31,541 nt of DNA from Priapulus caudatus (taxonomy: Eukaryota > Priapulida > Priapulimorpha > Priapulimorphida > Priapulidae), in contig NW_014577085.1 in assembly GCF_000485595.1 (NCBI RefSeq), forward strand, positions 147,138-178,678, read 5' to 3'. Position 1 is the first letter of the stretch. Every line of letters begins with the position of its first letter. Under the pieces are notes generated by a model that was given only the letters and a program-made list of their open reading frames with translations, was not told where the DNA came from and ran no database searches. Shown piece by piece: positions 20,258-31,390 of this stretch. The position numbers were made by a program, and so were the translations under genes.

Positions 20258-20570
20258 AGCTTCAACATCATGATTGCAAGCAGTAAGCGGTATGCGGACT
20301 GAACGCTGCTGCCATCTGTCGTCACTGCGATTGCTGGATAGCGGCGAGAGAGATTTTGCGGTGGAGTGGCTGGCTTGGTGTGCTCGAGTGAGCAGAAGAC
20401 GACTTAAGCTCGCCGCTAGGTGCAATTAACGTGCTGCGTTTGGAATGCGTACAGTTAGAAATGGAAAGTGGGAGTGTAACTAAGGCATACAGTTTTCACC
20501 GTTCACCAATTCGATCACATTAGTAATAGTATACGTTAAAAATTGCAACTTCTTGCGTCTTGAGTTCTTG
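20258..20570. other. Spacer, nothing recognised
   Basis: Unique sequence between the telomere-cored element and the GA tract; an 86-codon minus ORF shows no motif. Confidence 0.4.
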
Positions 20571-20803
20571 CGAGACAGAGACAGATAGAGAAAGAAAGAT
20601 AGAGAGAGCGAGAGAGAGAGAGAGAGAGAGAGAAGAGAATGAGAGAGCGAGAGAGGGGGAGCGCGTGCGCGAGAGAGGAGAGGGAGAGCGCGAGTTAGAG
20701 AGGTGGGGGGGGGGAGCACGTACACGCTCGCGAGAGAGAGAGCGTGAGAGATATTGCAAGGGAGACTCTGAGAGAGGAAGAGGAAGAGGGAGCGGGAGCA
20801 GGG

Positions 20804-20836
<33 letters not shown>

Positions 20837-20860
20837 CAAAAGCGAGGGAGAGAGGGCGAA
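20571..20860. repeat. GA-rich polypurine tract
   Basis: About 290 bp, overwhelmingly purine on the plus strand (GA, GAGAGC, GAGGAA units) with brief CGCG interruptions. The long Arg/Glu-rich (plus) and Ser/Leu-rich (minus) frames are repeat artefacts. Mirror-repeat purine tracts of this length can form triplex DNA. Confidence 0.95.
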
Positions 20861-23800
20861 GGCCAGATGCACAGAAACGAGTATATTTGTTATGCTGTTG
20901 CAATCAGGTGCACATCATCTCAGCTGAATTGCGGCCAATCCTTTAAGGATATATTTGCATTCCCATCTATACGCAAATGTGCACAAAAACGTGTATTTGT
21001 CTGTTGGCGTGTGCATGTGCGTGTACGTACGTGCGCGCGTGTGTGTAGCTTTGGGCTTCGTAAACCTCATCAATATTTCTTCCTCGTCAAACTGCTGCTG
21101 TTAGCGAAGGGAGTGAATAGCATGCATTTACTTCTCTCCTGCTGAATAATGGCAGAAATGGCAATATAATTCAATTATAGTCACAGCATACCATTTTCTT
21201 TGCTAGGCTTGTAATATTTTCTCCGAGTTCTCATTCATATATATGGCATTTTAATGATCAGATTATCACCTATCTCTTCAGTGCCGTGTTATCTATCTAA
21301 TTATGCTGTTCTCCAAAGATGTGATATTTTTTGCAATATGATAGCTTCATGCTCAAGACAAATATATCACTGCCTTCTAGCCTGTACCTATATGCAAAAG
21401 TCTGTGAATTTAATGAAATACTATTATCAAGACCATATAAATCAAATTAATTTATACACTGTTCATGTATGTATAAAGCGTAACAGACCAGACCACACCT
21501 CTTCCTAGTGTGATACGTTATTTCTTCGGCCCAAGTGATTAATCTTGAGTAACTGCTGATTAAACATACGTTTTAATTGCTGGCGAGTAGGCAGTTGCCG
21601 ACACAGACAGGGTGATGTAAGAAGCTGATAAAGGAGACACTGCAGGATTTTCAATGCCTATAATGAGCTGCAGTTTTGGAATAGTGCCAGCGTTGATGGA
21701 CATTGTGAGACAAATATCTCCCGACGCATCTTTGACATACGTTTTCGCAACACTTTTAAAACGTATATATTGTTAAAAAGAAGCATGCAGCATCAGTTGA
21801 TAATTACTAAACGGATTACGAAGTTACCGAATTACTAAAACTAGTTTTTGCCTTCGCATGGACTGTCATTTCACTTGCTTTTATGCCATTTAATTTATTG
21901 CAAAAAAAACTTGTATATATAGGGCTCATTGTGAGATGAATATACAGAAAGGTAATGATTTCAAAAGAACAGCTGTTGTTAACAAGACATGGTATAAGGT
22001 GCAAATCATATTCCAAAAAATGAATTCTACGAAATAAATAACTGAATTCTTGGGTTCTTTGTTAAATGCCCTCCTTCCCTTCTTAAAAACACGTCAATTC
22101 TAAATAGAAACAAACTGTATAATTTGTGGTCCCAATTGATTGAGTGTAAGTTTCAAACACAGGAACTGGGCTATCCCAGAAAATAGAACTTTAGTTAATA
22201 ATGAATTCAATGTTTTTCAAACGCTTGTCAGTGCTTGTGTGCTCTATATTGCCAAACAACACAAACTGCCTGTGCAATCTCATCTCACGCCACCATTACA
22301 CACGTGTTAAAATAGGAGGCAAGTGGGAAACCATGCATGATGAAATGTACGACCTCTTGCTTGATTGCACCCAATTACCATTCTACATTTCATTAATAAC
22401 TCGCCCATCTTGGTTTCTATGTAAAGGCATGTATTCACTTGTTAAATTAAATTAACATGCAATTGCAGTTCGTAAATTCGCATTACAAATTTACAATATA
22501 AAATCATGCAGAGTGGAGAAGCTCTCTTATTTGCTTACTTCGCTTCTCCCCAAAGGGTAACTGACTGAAAGGACAGAATGGCTTATATTTAAGACCTGTG
22601 CTGAATTTCAGAGCACGACTTCAGTAGTCATATCCCTGTATGCATGCGGTGCTTGCAGCTAAGATGATTTGCATTGCATTGACGACAATACGCAAGTTAC
22701 TTAGTGAATACTGCCGCGAGAGATTCCACGGTTTATAAGTTTAATTATTATTAGGTACTACAAACAACGTCGACGTTTTTAATATGCGCTAGCTACTAAT
22801 GATCTGGTACCCTTGGGGAATGGAGAAGCCATTAGATAGACAATTACATTATCTATCGAGGTCATTCTGTATTCGATGGAGCAAATAAAAAGTGAACATT
22901 TACACAGCATTTTTTAATCCAGAGATTTTAGTTATGTGTATGATAGAGATTTTACCATGTATAGTAGGGAGTAAATTTACTATAACATACTATTTCTATT
23001 ACTGGTATCATGTCCCATAGGAATAATTAGTACGTAAGTAAGTGTATCATAATGATCTTATTTGCAACATACTAACATAAATGAATAAAAACGTTTTTTG
23101 TCGGTTTTTATTCACTCTAATCAGGGTTTCTTCTGAGGGGAAATTAGACAACGGAGCTAATGGCCAGACAAAGGAGGTAATGGCCAGTTTGGGAAAATAC
23201 GCCTCTAAATATGCCAGTGCACGTTTGGGTTTTGGCGATGTCAAATTTGACAACGGCGGTGCGCCACTGTGCCTATTATGTATATTATGGTTATGTAGAA
23301 ACGCTGCTCTTGATACGAATTATTTGTTTTCTGACATGGTTCTCTAAGTGCATGTAGTAAACAGCACATGAACCGTGTGACGTGTATAGTTTATGTGCCC
23401 GTGAAGTAGTCTAATGGGCGTATAAAATGTGGTCTTCTGACTTCTGTTCTTGAGCCGAAACCAGCTTAGACTTCCAAACAAACAGGTGGCCATGATTTGA
23501 AGGAGTACTGATTGCCTGTGCAAGTGCTTGTGAATGCTGCTATGCAGGGACAAATGGCACAGTAGTCATCTGATTGATTTTAACCTTCAACAAAGCTTAG
23601 TGCGAAGCCACACACGGACGCATACATATTCAGTTATTTATGAATGAATGGATAAATAAATGAATAAAAAAATAAAAAATGTATATTGATAAATATGTAT
23701 ATATATGCTGTGTTAGGGCGTGTTGGGTTGGGAGCACAATCCCGTGCTACATTGCCCTACTGTATGCTGTCGCTTCTAGCATGCGCTGCGTGTAAATTAA

Positions 23801-26045
23801 TCGGTGACAGCGCCCTATCTACTTGACGTCCTAAAATGGGCGAGACCCATAGTGCCAAGCGTCTGTTTAGTACATGTGAGCGCCGTGCCAATTACTCTTG
23901 GCGTCATCAAGCTCAACGTAGGGCAGAACCGTTGAGCGTCCTCACTCGGCAAGCAGCCGAAGTCGCATCAGAGTGGCTCACTGCAACTCGATAAGCATCG
24001 GCGTGTATGCCGTCGGACGCGTGCATGCGGCGTAGTCAAACAAGCACCTTACCACGCAGGAAGGGCTCATAAAAACATGACTAGAAGTACGAGCAACGCT
24101 ATTGATCATCGCAATAAAGAATCTGCTTCAAGAATCAACCCGAAGCTCAGAAAGCACAGTAGTTCGTTCATTCTTCGGATAACTTTGGTGAAGAAAAGAG
24201 ACAGTTGTCACATTCAGTCGTTTACGTGGAGCTGTGCCGACGATATATGTGCGAATATATTAACGTGTGTAAAATCGGGGAAATTGACTAATAAATGAAA
24301 CCTACGAGGCTACGTGTGTCATCCCTGAATTGCGTTAGCCTTTTATTTGCGATGCTCGACTTCGAGGAATTTTGAATTGATGGAAAGTTAATGCGGGATG
24401 CTGAGCTGTCGGTACTAGTAGTAGTAGGTCCGTGCCTAGCTCTGATCCTCTTTGGCTACGTAATGTAACTAATGTAATTGTAACTCAGCTGTTCTAGAGT
24501 CCGCTTTAATTTTTTAATTTTTTAATTTTTAAGCGAGGGCCTCCTTAAAATCTTTTTATTGATTTCCAAGCGCCAATTGACCTTGCAAACCTAGGTCAGC
24601 CTTTTTTGGTTTTGTTCAAATCGTAGTGTTTTAACTCGTGAGAGGCATAGCGCTGTATTGCGCAAAAGGGCTTCAGCAGTTTTTTGGGGGTGCTTAAAGG
24701 GATACTACACTCGAGGATTTTATGGTACAGCATAAATAATAGTATATACCTACAAATTTCTATAATCACGCATTCACATTTGTCATAAAACAACAGTGAG
24801 TTTTGAAATCTACATTTTTGGCTGCCGACATGACACCCCGCGATTGTGGTGCCAACCTGACGAAGCTGCGCTTTTTCCGGTTTATTTTGCAGGTTACAGA
24901 CCGACAGCTAATCACAAAAGAGCTATAATAGTTATACCTCACTGCTATTTAAACAAATAATATTTATTTTAGGACAAATTCGTCCATATTATAACTGGAT
25001 CTAAAAGTCGTTTATAAGATATTGCAATCCTTGTCCTACTCGTAAATTAATAAATTAGAAACACCCTCGGCCTGTAGCCTGCAGCCGAAAAAATGCGATG
25101 CGCAAATTTGAAAGTAGATGAGCTAGTAGTGTCGCCACCATCGTTGTAAGTAATGATTCAGCCGTTAGTTTTAAAATATTAAAAAATATTTCTAATCAAT
25201 ATTGAACAATGAAAATTTTTATGTTGCGTAATTTAATCTATTTCAACTGAAAATATGCAAGAAACCTAGGGGTCATGTGTCTCTTTGAGCTAAGCATCTG
25301 CTGTTGATGAATTGACTGAAACTTAAGACGTACCTACATACTTAATGTCTGAAACTAGGTAGGCTTACTACAAACAGAACGTCACTGATGGCCTGCTGTT
25401 TGATGGTGCGGTACAAAGTCCTTAGTAATTTTGGTAATAACGTTGCGTGGGATTACAATTTGTGTGCACATGCAGTCTTTGCGGCACATGCAAGAGAGGT
25501 CGATCCCGTGAGAAATACAAAGGTGCTGTGTCCTTGTTGCTCTACCGCCCTTAAAAATCTATTGAACAAATTACACAGTGTGCGGAATGCATCAGTCCTG
25601 TCCAGTCGATTTCTCATCTGAACAGACGTGGCCACTGGCCTTTAAATCTACGCGTCATTTCTTGGTGGTAGACCAGAAATGTCCTACAAGTGTGTTACAA
25701 GCATTATGAGGTGCAACGGGGCACACGTGACACGGCGATGAATAACGTGTCACGTCAAAACATAACGTGAATTCTAGCCCTACAGTGCGCTCACACCAAC
25801 GGGTGGGGAAGCAAGAACAAACTTTGATCACTTTAGAACCATCATTGTTACCGGCTACCAACATTGTCTGAACCTTATTTATATTTATATATATACAGTG
25901 TCTCTCAGTTGTTCAGCCGAATGTGTGTGTTCGCGCATAACTAGAGAACTCCGCAGCCTAGAGGAAAACTGGTGGTTCTGGCTGAAACAAAAATTTAAAA
26001 AAGTTAAAAAGTTAAACATTCATACAAAATTCTATTGATCAATAG
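20861..26045. other. Large gene-poor region
   Basis: No gene could be supported over about 5 kb. Notable items: a short GT/CGTG run at 21000-21046; a GAATGAATAAAT-type run at 23640-23680; a GC-richer patch at 23700-24060 with a small double stem (GTTAGGGC...GCCCTAC, GAGCAC...GTGCT) at 23714-23763; an AATTTTTTAATTTTTT run at 24507-24530. The frame at 23081-23347 has an acceptor-like CACTCTAATCAG|G at about 23126 and reads VSSEGKLDNGANGQTKEVMA onward, but no donor pairs convincingly. Frames at 22201-22455, 24077-24298 and 25388-25621 show no recognisable motif. Confidence 0.4.
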
Positions 26046-26096
26046 ATGGCGGTCACGTACGTACACACAACATCACGTCTGAATCCATGGTGTATA

Positions 26097-26220
26097 AACG
26101 TAATGGCGCAGTGGTCTCATCAGTACAACATCCGTCTGCTACACCTGGATTCCGGGTTCGAGTCCCAACTGGGAAACTTATTTTCCCTTTTTTTCCTTTT
26201 TTCCCTTTACCTACCTCTTT
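26097..26220 (+). mobile_element. tRNA-derived SINE head
   Basis: A tRNA-like segment has a perfect RNA polymerase III box A (TGGCGCAGTGG, 26104-26114) and box B (GGTTCGAGTCC, 26155-26165), about 40 bp apart. The acceptor-stem ends do not pair and the outer T-stem positions mismatch, so it is not a functional tRNA. It is followed by a T/C-rich stretch that runs into an assembly gap. This is the usual layout of the 5' part of a tRNA-derived SINE. Confidence 0.75.
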
Positions 26221-26541
26221 NNNNNNNNNNNNNNNNNNNNNNNNNNNNNNNNNNNNNNNNNNNNNNNNNNNNNNNNNNNNNNNNNNNNNNNNNNNNNNNN
26301 NNNNNNNNNNNNNNNNNNNNNNNNNNNNNNNNNNNNNNNNNNNNNNNNNNNNNNNNNNNNNNNNNNNNNNNNNNNNNNNNNNNNNNNNNNNNNNNNNNNN
26401 NNNNNNNNNNNNNNNNNNNNNNNNNNNNNNNNNNNNNNNNNNNNNNNNNNNNNNNNNNNNNNNNNNNNNNNNNNNNNNNNNNNNNNNNNNNNNNNNNNNN
26501 NNNNNNNNNNNNNNNNNNNNNNNNNNNNNNNNNNNNNNNNN
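26221..26541. other. Assembly gap (N run)
   Basis: 321 unknown bases between the SINE-like head and the GGGAT minisatellite; reading frames drawn through it are meaningless. The gap probably reflects a collapsed tandem repeat. Confidence 1.
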
Positions 26542-26655
26542 GAAATGGGATGGGATGTGGTGCGATGGGATGGGATGGGATGGGATGGGATGGCATGGGA
26601 TGGGATGGCATGGAATGGGATGCATGGATGGATGCATGGATAGATAGATAGTTAG
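26542..26655. repeat. (GGGAT)n minisatellite with GGATGCAT and GATA tail
   Basis: Pentanucleotide GGGAT/GGCAT units, with the plus strand G-rich, pass into ATGGATGGATGCATGG and then a short GATA run. The left end is unknown because of the gap. Confidence 0.95.
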
Positions 26656-26661
26656 ATTTTT

Positions 26662-27086
26662 GGGTATCCCGCTGGTTTGAAATAAGGAAAAACTTTGCTT
26701 GTCCGACGGACAAGCTACAATATATTTGTGCTTGTCCTGCAAAATGTTTGCTTGTCCTGATTAATAACATAGAAATATAGTAAACGTGTAATACATTTAA
26801 TCAAATTAAATTTTAAACACAATATCTTACTTTGTAATTTTAATACAGTTCACTAACAGTTCAAATTGGGCACCAAACTTGAAAGATCATAAAGAAGCAC
26901 AATTATTTATTTTAAGTTATTACTTGTCATAACAATGTTGAAGCGATGCGGATGGTAGAAAATGATGAAAAATTGCTCTAAAAAGTTGCTCTAAAAAGCT
27001 GCTTGTCCAGCGGACAAGCTACTGGGCAGGTCTACTTGTCCTCCGTGGAAATGAACAAATGAGGACAAACGGATAGCCCTTATTTC
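26662..27086. mobile_element. Possible inverted-repeat unit with repeated CTTGTCC
   Basis: GAAATAAGG at 26679-26687 is mirrored by CCTTATTTC at 27078-27086, and palindromic CTTGTCC-GGACAAG pairs sit just inside both ends (26698-26715 and 27002-27019). Five CTTGTCC copies occur in the unit. The middle (26760-26990) is AT-rich and unique. Boundaries and class are uncertain. Confidence 0.45.
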
Positions 27087-29392
27087 GTACACTGTATATA
27101 TATGTATATATTATCGTGATGATGAAGCCAAACCGTCTGTGCGCTGTAATCACAGCCAATGCATCTGTTACTATTAACGCGGCTGTGCGAGTGTTACGAT
27201 GCAGCTAAATCTGGAGCTTTGTAAGATGTGCATATAACCAATAATGATCAATAACGACAGTACGGTTAGTTTCACATTGTTTCCTGTTTGCCCCTCTACG
27301 TGTGTACCCGACCGCAAGGTGAATAGTATATAGTATTTAAAGGCTAACGAGCTACTACAACGAATACTGCGAGTATAGAATGAGGAAATTTTAGCGAGAC
27401 CATCAACAATCATGGCATTTTGTGAAAATAACCGTTGTTTAACATACAAAGTGTTTTACCTATATGCGCGTGTATAGAGGAGAAAATAAGGCAGAAGATG
27501 CATCAACCGCTGCGCTCCACTTTATGCATAATTTCGTTCTCATAGCTCGAAGGCGTTTAATGTGTATAGTATTGCGTGTTATATGTGTTGTATGATGTAT
27601 TTATAGTTATTTATAGTAGGCGAAATGCATGGTCACATGCGGTGATAATTCGCGGTATCGCATGACGAGCCGGCGTAATTTGTTAAGAGCTAGGAGCTAA
27701 GAGCTATGAGCTAGGCATTGCTGTATCCGTCCCCCATATATATATATATATATATATATACAGATTCACAGCGTTAATCCTGCTATCGCCTGGAAAAGGA
27801 GCAGCGGCGATGGCCGGTTGATTGGTTTGCGGGGCTGCTGGAAGGGGAAACCAGTTCGAAGGGAACTTTGCACGCAATCCTGCTGCCGCTGCTAGTCACC
27901 GAGACCCAATTACCAGCGCGAATGTCGCGTGCATTGTTCACGTAAATTGACTCCTTTTACACCGTGTCGTCGTGCGCACCACCCCAGTACAGTACGACAG
28001 AGCTTCGTCATGCCCTATAGGCTTCAGTAATGCCGGCGTAATGGGCTGGCTTGTACGTGTGTGTGTGTGAATGTATGTGGGTGGGTTGGTGCTTTGGTGG
28101 GGAGCTAATATAATACGCACAGCGCGCATATTTATGGTTGTTGTGGGGGACTCGTGTGTTTATGCGTGTGCGCGTACGTGTGCGTGCGTTCGTGCGCGTG
28201 CGTAGCTTTGCGGGTCACTGCACATTTTTCCAATTGAGATTGCCTGCGTGTTTAGAGTATACACGTGTGCGTGCGTACGTGAGTGTTAGTTTGCCTGTAT
28301 GCCGCCTGTGTGCGGTAGTAAAAAAGAAAATGAGTTGGTTTGCCGAGAAGATGAAACTAAAATCTCGGTCTGCCTCTTTCAAGATCGTAAAAATATAAAT
28401 ACCGAATAAAAATAGCAGCAAAGAAATTCACTGCGTTCGGCGTGTATTCATGTACGTGGCGTATATATACCGTCACGATGAGCTGCTTCAGGCGACATTA
28501 AAGCTTTCCATCGTCTATTGGAGACGAGCTGAGATGAAAATAAAGGATGTCTGATGCCTGTATGTGAGGTACAAAGGAACACGCGTGATCTGAACCAGGA
28601 GTAAATTATTGACTGGAATTAGGTGCGTGTCATCAGAATCTACTTCAAAGAATAGGATTTGCTACTATATCTTCTCATATGGTTTCATTAACCGGGTTCG
28701 ATAACGCCCTTTATTAGATAGAAGAAAGATGATAGGCTTAATTTATATAAATCGAAAAATTGTTTCGTTATATCGTATGGAGGAGCGTCAACCAAAATAG
28801 CTGTCTAACCCAATGTAAAAGTGGTGCATTTTACCCCAACCATTAAAATAAAGCTATGAGGAGCGGCAGTTACAATATCGGAACACCTATTACAAAATAT
28901 ACTAAGTACATTTCCGTGAAAGATATTTACGTTGATACATTCACGAGCCCAAATGATCAAGATCGATTTTTTCGGAGTGGTCCAATTGATCTAGCTCGAA
29001 TGGCTTTAAATGTGTTGTCAGGCTGGTTACGAAATTTTTCAGCCGGTAAATTCAGCGTGACGCCACAAAATGTTTATCTCTGTCGAACCTTTTGTGTTGA
29101 ACATACTTTAAATTTTCCAACTTCGAAAATACGGTCCGCATCCTGAATTTAGTTGTCAAATTTACAAAATTCTGCGTAGGCGGATTTCCGCACGCAGAGT
29201 GTCCATAACGCAGGGGCTTACATCTTTTTGTCAGTAACCGGAAAAGCTCTGCATTCAAGGAATATAAAAAAAATTCTTCTATGACATTGTGGAAATTTTT
29301 CTCTACGGACACACATTAGACGCATTGAAGCCGACTGTGCGATCGTGATGCATGGTGATCGCCTGTCTGTAGTGCACGACTAGTCGACTATT
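27087..29392. other. Mixed intergenic DNA with short microsatellites
   Basis: TA runs at 27093-27112 and 27735-27760; a GAGCTA tandem (four units) at 27687-27715; GTGTGTGTG at 28058-28068; GTGCG-type repeats at 28161-28205. A GC-rich patch at 27765-27935 could be regulatory. ATG at 28330 opens only 22 codons (MSWFAEKMKLKSRSASFKIV then KI, stop) downstream of CpG-rich DNA. A 96-codon frame at 28856-29146 has no recognisable motif. Confidence 0.4.
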
Positions 29393-29428
29393 ATATATAT
29401 ATATATATATATATCTGTGTGTGTCTGT

Positions 29429-29469
<41 letters not shown>

Positions 29470-29520
29470 TGTGCGTGCGCGTGTGAGTGCGCGTGCGCGT
29501 GTGCGTGTGCGTGGGTATAC
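29393..29520. repeat. TA then GT / GCGT microsatellite
   Basis: (TA)n at 29393-29414, then GT dinucleotides from about 29415 grading into GTGCGC units. His/Ala/Arg-rich frames across it are artefacts. Confidence 0.96.
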
Positions 29521-29670
29521 ATGTGTGCGCGTGTGGAGCATGCGTGCAAGCCGACATGCGCGCATCCATGCATGTGCGCGGTTGTGTGTGCGGGTGCCCT
29601 GTTGTAAGCGCGTGCTCGCAGGAACGCGTGCTTGTTGTTTCGTGCGTAAATTGATTTCAAACGTCTGCAC

Positions 29671-30255
29671 TGCAGATAATCTTAGTAACTAACAATACAC
29701 TTTTCACAATACAGAGTGTATTGTAGTAGGTACCTAACAACTGTGTATTTAAATTCAATTTCATTTTCAATAAATTCAATAAAATCAATCAAATAATTTC
29801 AATAAATTCATTTCAATAAATGTCAATTTCAAGTTTACAAATCAAAAAGTAAACTAATTAAAAAAAGAAAGAAAAAAAGAAAAGTGTATTGCTAGAAGGT
29901 GTTCAACAATAAACAGTATATTGTTGAAAGCTCATAGGTACCTACTACAATACACAGTGTATTGTTAGAAGGTGTTCAACAATACACAGTGTATTGTTGA
30001 AAGCTCGCTAACAATACACAGTCACAACACACACACACACACACAAAACACAAACAAACACACACACAGAAACACAACACACATACGATCCACGAGTATA
30101 AATCGTGGCCCCAGTAATCACTTAAAAGAATTGATAGCCTGCGTGACTGCCCGTGTACGTGCCTGTGAAATAACAATACACAGTTGTTATTTGTCAATAA
30201 CAAATGCCTAAACATACAACACACTGTGTATTGTTAGTTACCAGGATTATCTGCA
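29671..30255. mobile_element. 585-bp element with 30-bp TIRs and nested palindromes
   Basis: 29671-29700 and 30226-30255 are inverted repeats matching at 28 of 30 positions (outer end TGCAGATAATC, inner end GTAACTAACAATACAC). Inside, 29711-29735 and 29936-29960 form another inverted pair around TGTATTGTAGTAGGTACCTA. Two 27-bp palindromes (29903-29929, 29975-30001; arm TTCAACAATACAC) lie in a tandem AGAAGGTGTTC...GAAAGCTC unit. The interior also has a CA microsatellite (30031-30066) and one copy of a 75-bp direct duplication. No ORF of note and no clear target duplication. Confidence 0.82.
30093..30167 (+). repeat. Direct duplication, copy A
   Basis: Begins CGAGTATAAATCGTGGCCCC and ends GCCCGTGTACGTGCCTGTG. 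Near-identical to 30397-30476 except for a 5-bp gap and a single base change. CCACGA/TCGTGG flanking the TATAAA-like core can pair in this copy only. Confidence 0.93.
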
Positions 30256-30265
30256 CGACAAGAAA

Positions 30266-30340
30266 GCAAGCTAGCTCAGCTGGTAGTTCTCGTTTGAACA
30301 CAGTACCTGTACGTACTACGTATAGAGTTCACGCAATAAG
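30266..30340 (+). mobile_element. tRNA-like (SINE head or tRNA relic)
   Basis: A perfect box A, TAGCTCAGCTGG, at 30272-30283 followed by TAG. The expected box B is badly degenerate (GAGTTCACGC near 30325). It directly adjoins the right end of the 585-bp element and precedes a C homopolymer (30341-30350). Probably an eroded tRNA-derived repeat. Confidence 0.4.
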
Positions 30341-30396
30341 CCCCCCCCCCCTAATGATAGCATCTCGTGCCTTCAGCACTTAACTCTCATTGTGCC

Positions 30397-30476
30397 CGAG
30401 TATAAATCGTGGCCCCAGTAATCACTTAAAAGAATTGATAGCCTGCGTCACGTGACTGCCCGTGTACGTGCCCGTG
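30397..30476 (+). repeat. Direct duplication, copy B
   Basis: Copy of 30093-30167 located 304 bp downstream, outside the inverted-repeat element. It carries an additional CACGT creating a CACGTGAC motif that copy A lacks. Both include ATCACTTAAAAGAATTGATA. Confidence 0.93.
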
Positions 30477-31390
30477 CGATTTATAAATTCTTACGCACTA
30501 AGAGGAGGCGCCCATTAGCATTCGGTGTGACGCACACCAGTTCCTGATTGCATGCTGCAAACATTAGCAGCACGCATGCGTTTGTTAGCAGCGGTTTAGC
30601 GGCGCTGAATTTTCGACACATTATATATTGGTTACGAACGAAACATATTTGGACGAACAAACAGTAATTTATTGCCACTATTACGCAAAACGGACCTGAA
30701 TAAAGATGAATTATTGCTGTTTTTCAATCAAACGTAAACGTATTTTCTCTCGTATGGTTTCTTTGCGCGTAGAATGTTGGCGTTCCCTTCACGTAGACTA
30801 TTTGACATTCCGACTATAGCTCTTAACACTTTAGCCTTGAAATGTCAGCTTCGCGGAAGAAGAAAAAAACGCGGCCAGTGCTAATCGCTGCTCGGAGGAA
30901 GCGATTAATTATGATTAATTACATTCACAGCTATTAGCCGAGCTAAAATTATTCGTTGGCGCATGTTATTCAGGGGTGAACTACGTTGCAAAGCCGCAGG
31001 CGGGCAGGCAGGCAATATGCTCGCGTAGAATATCTATCGTCATGCTCGCATACTGAACATCGATTCCAGTCTAGGTTATCGAGTTGATATGCTATTGGAT
31101 TTCATACGGTAAAAAAGAAATCTCGCCGTCATGCATTTCGCAGATAGATTCCTTTGATAGGTACAGTTACGACGTAGCCGTTACGGTTGATGTAAAACTG
31201 GAGAATGAATTTGCAGTTTGTAGACGATTAGCGTTTTAGTGCAAGACCGTTTACTTATACGTGCCGCGTTTAATATCTAAGCTAATGTTTAATTAAGATG
31301 ATCGATCGTCAACATTTTTTCGGAAACACGAAGAAAGGCAGCGTTTAGCTAATGAAGCTTCACAATTTCATCGCACGAACCTCAGAAACT
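30477..31390. other. Intergenic DNA, no recognised gene
   Basis: Unique sequence with a small GCAGGCGGGCAGGCAGGCA repeat near 30997-31015. A 65-codon minus ORF at 30481-30678 has no motif. Confidence 0.4.

Noticed and set aside
20480-20946. Arg/Glu-rich and Ser/Leu-rich frames
   Set aside because: Artefacts of the GA polypurine tract.
23081-23347. Frame with an acceptor-like start and apparently coding composition
   Set aside because: No paired donor or poly-A signal and no recognisable motif; kept only as a note in the gene-poor region.
24690-25140. Possible SINE/MITE beginning AAAGGGATACTACACTCGAGG
   Set aside because: The start looks repeat-like, but I could not find a matching end, promoter boxes or target duplication.
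26097-26173. Functional tRNA gene
   Set aside because: Boxes A and B are good, but the acceptor arms do not pair and part of the T stem mismatches, so a tRNA-derived SINE is more likely.
26046-26770. Frames spanning the N run
   Set aside because: The middle is unknown sequence, and the flanks are a SINE-like head and a pentanucleotide repeat.
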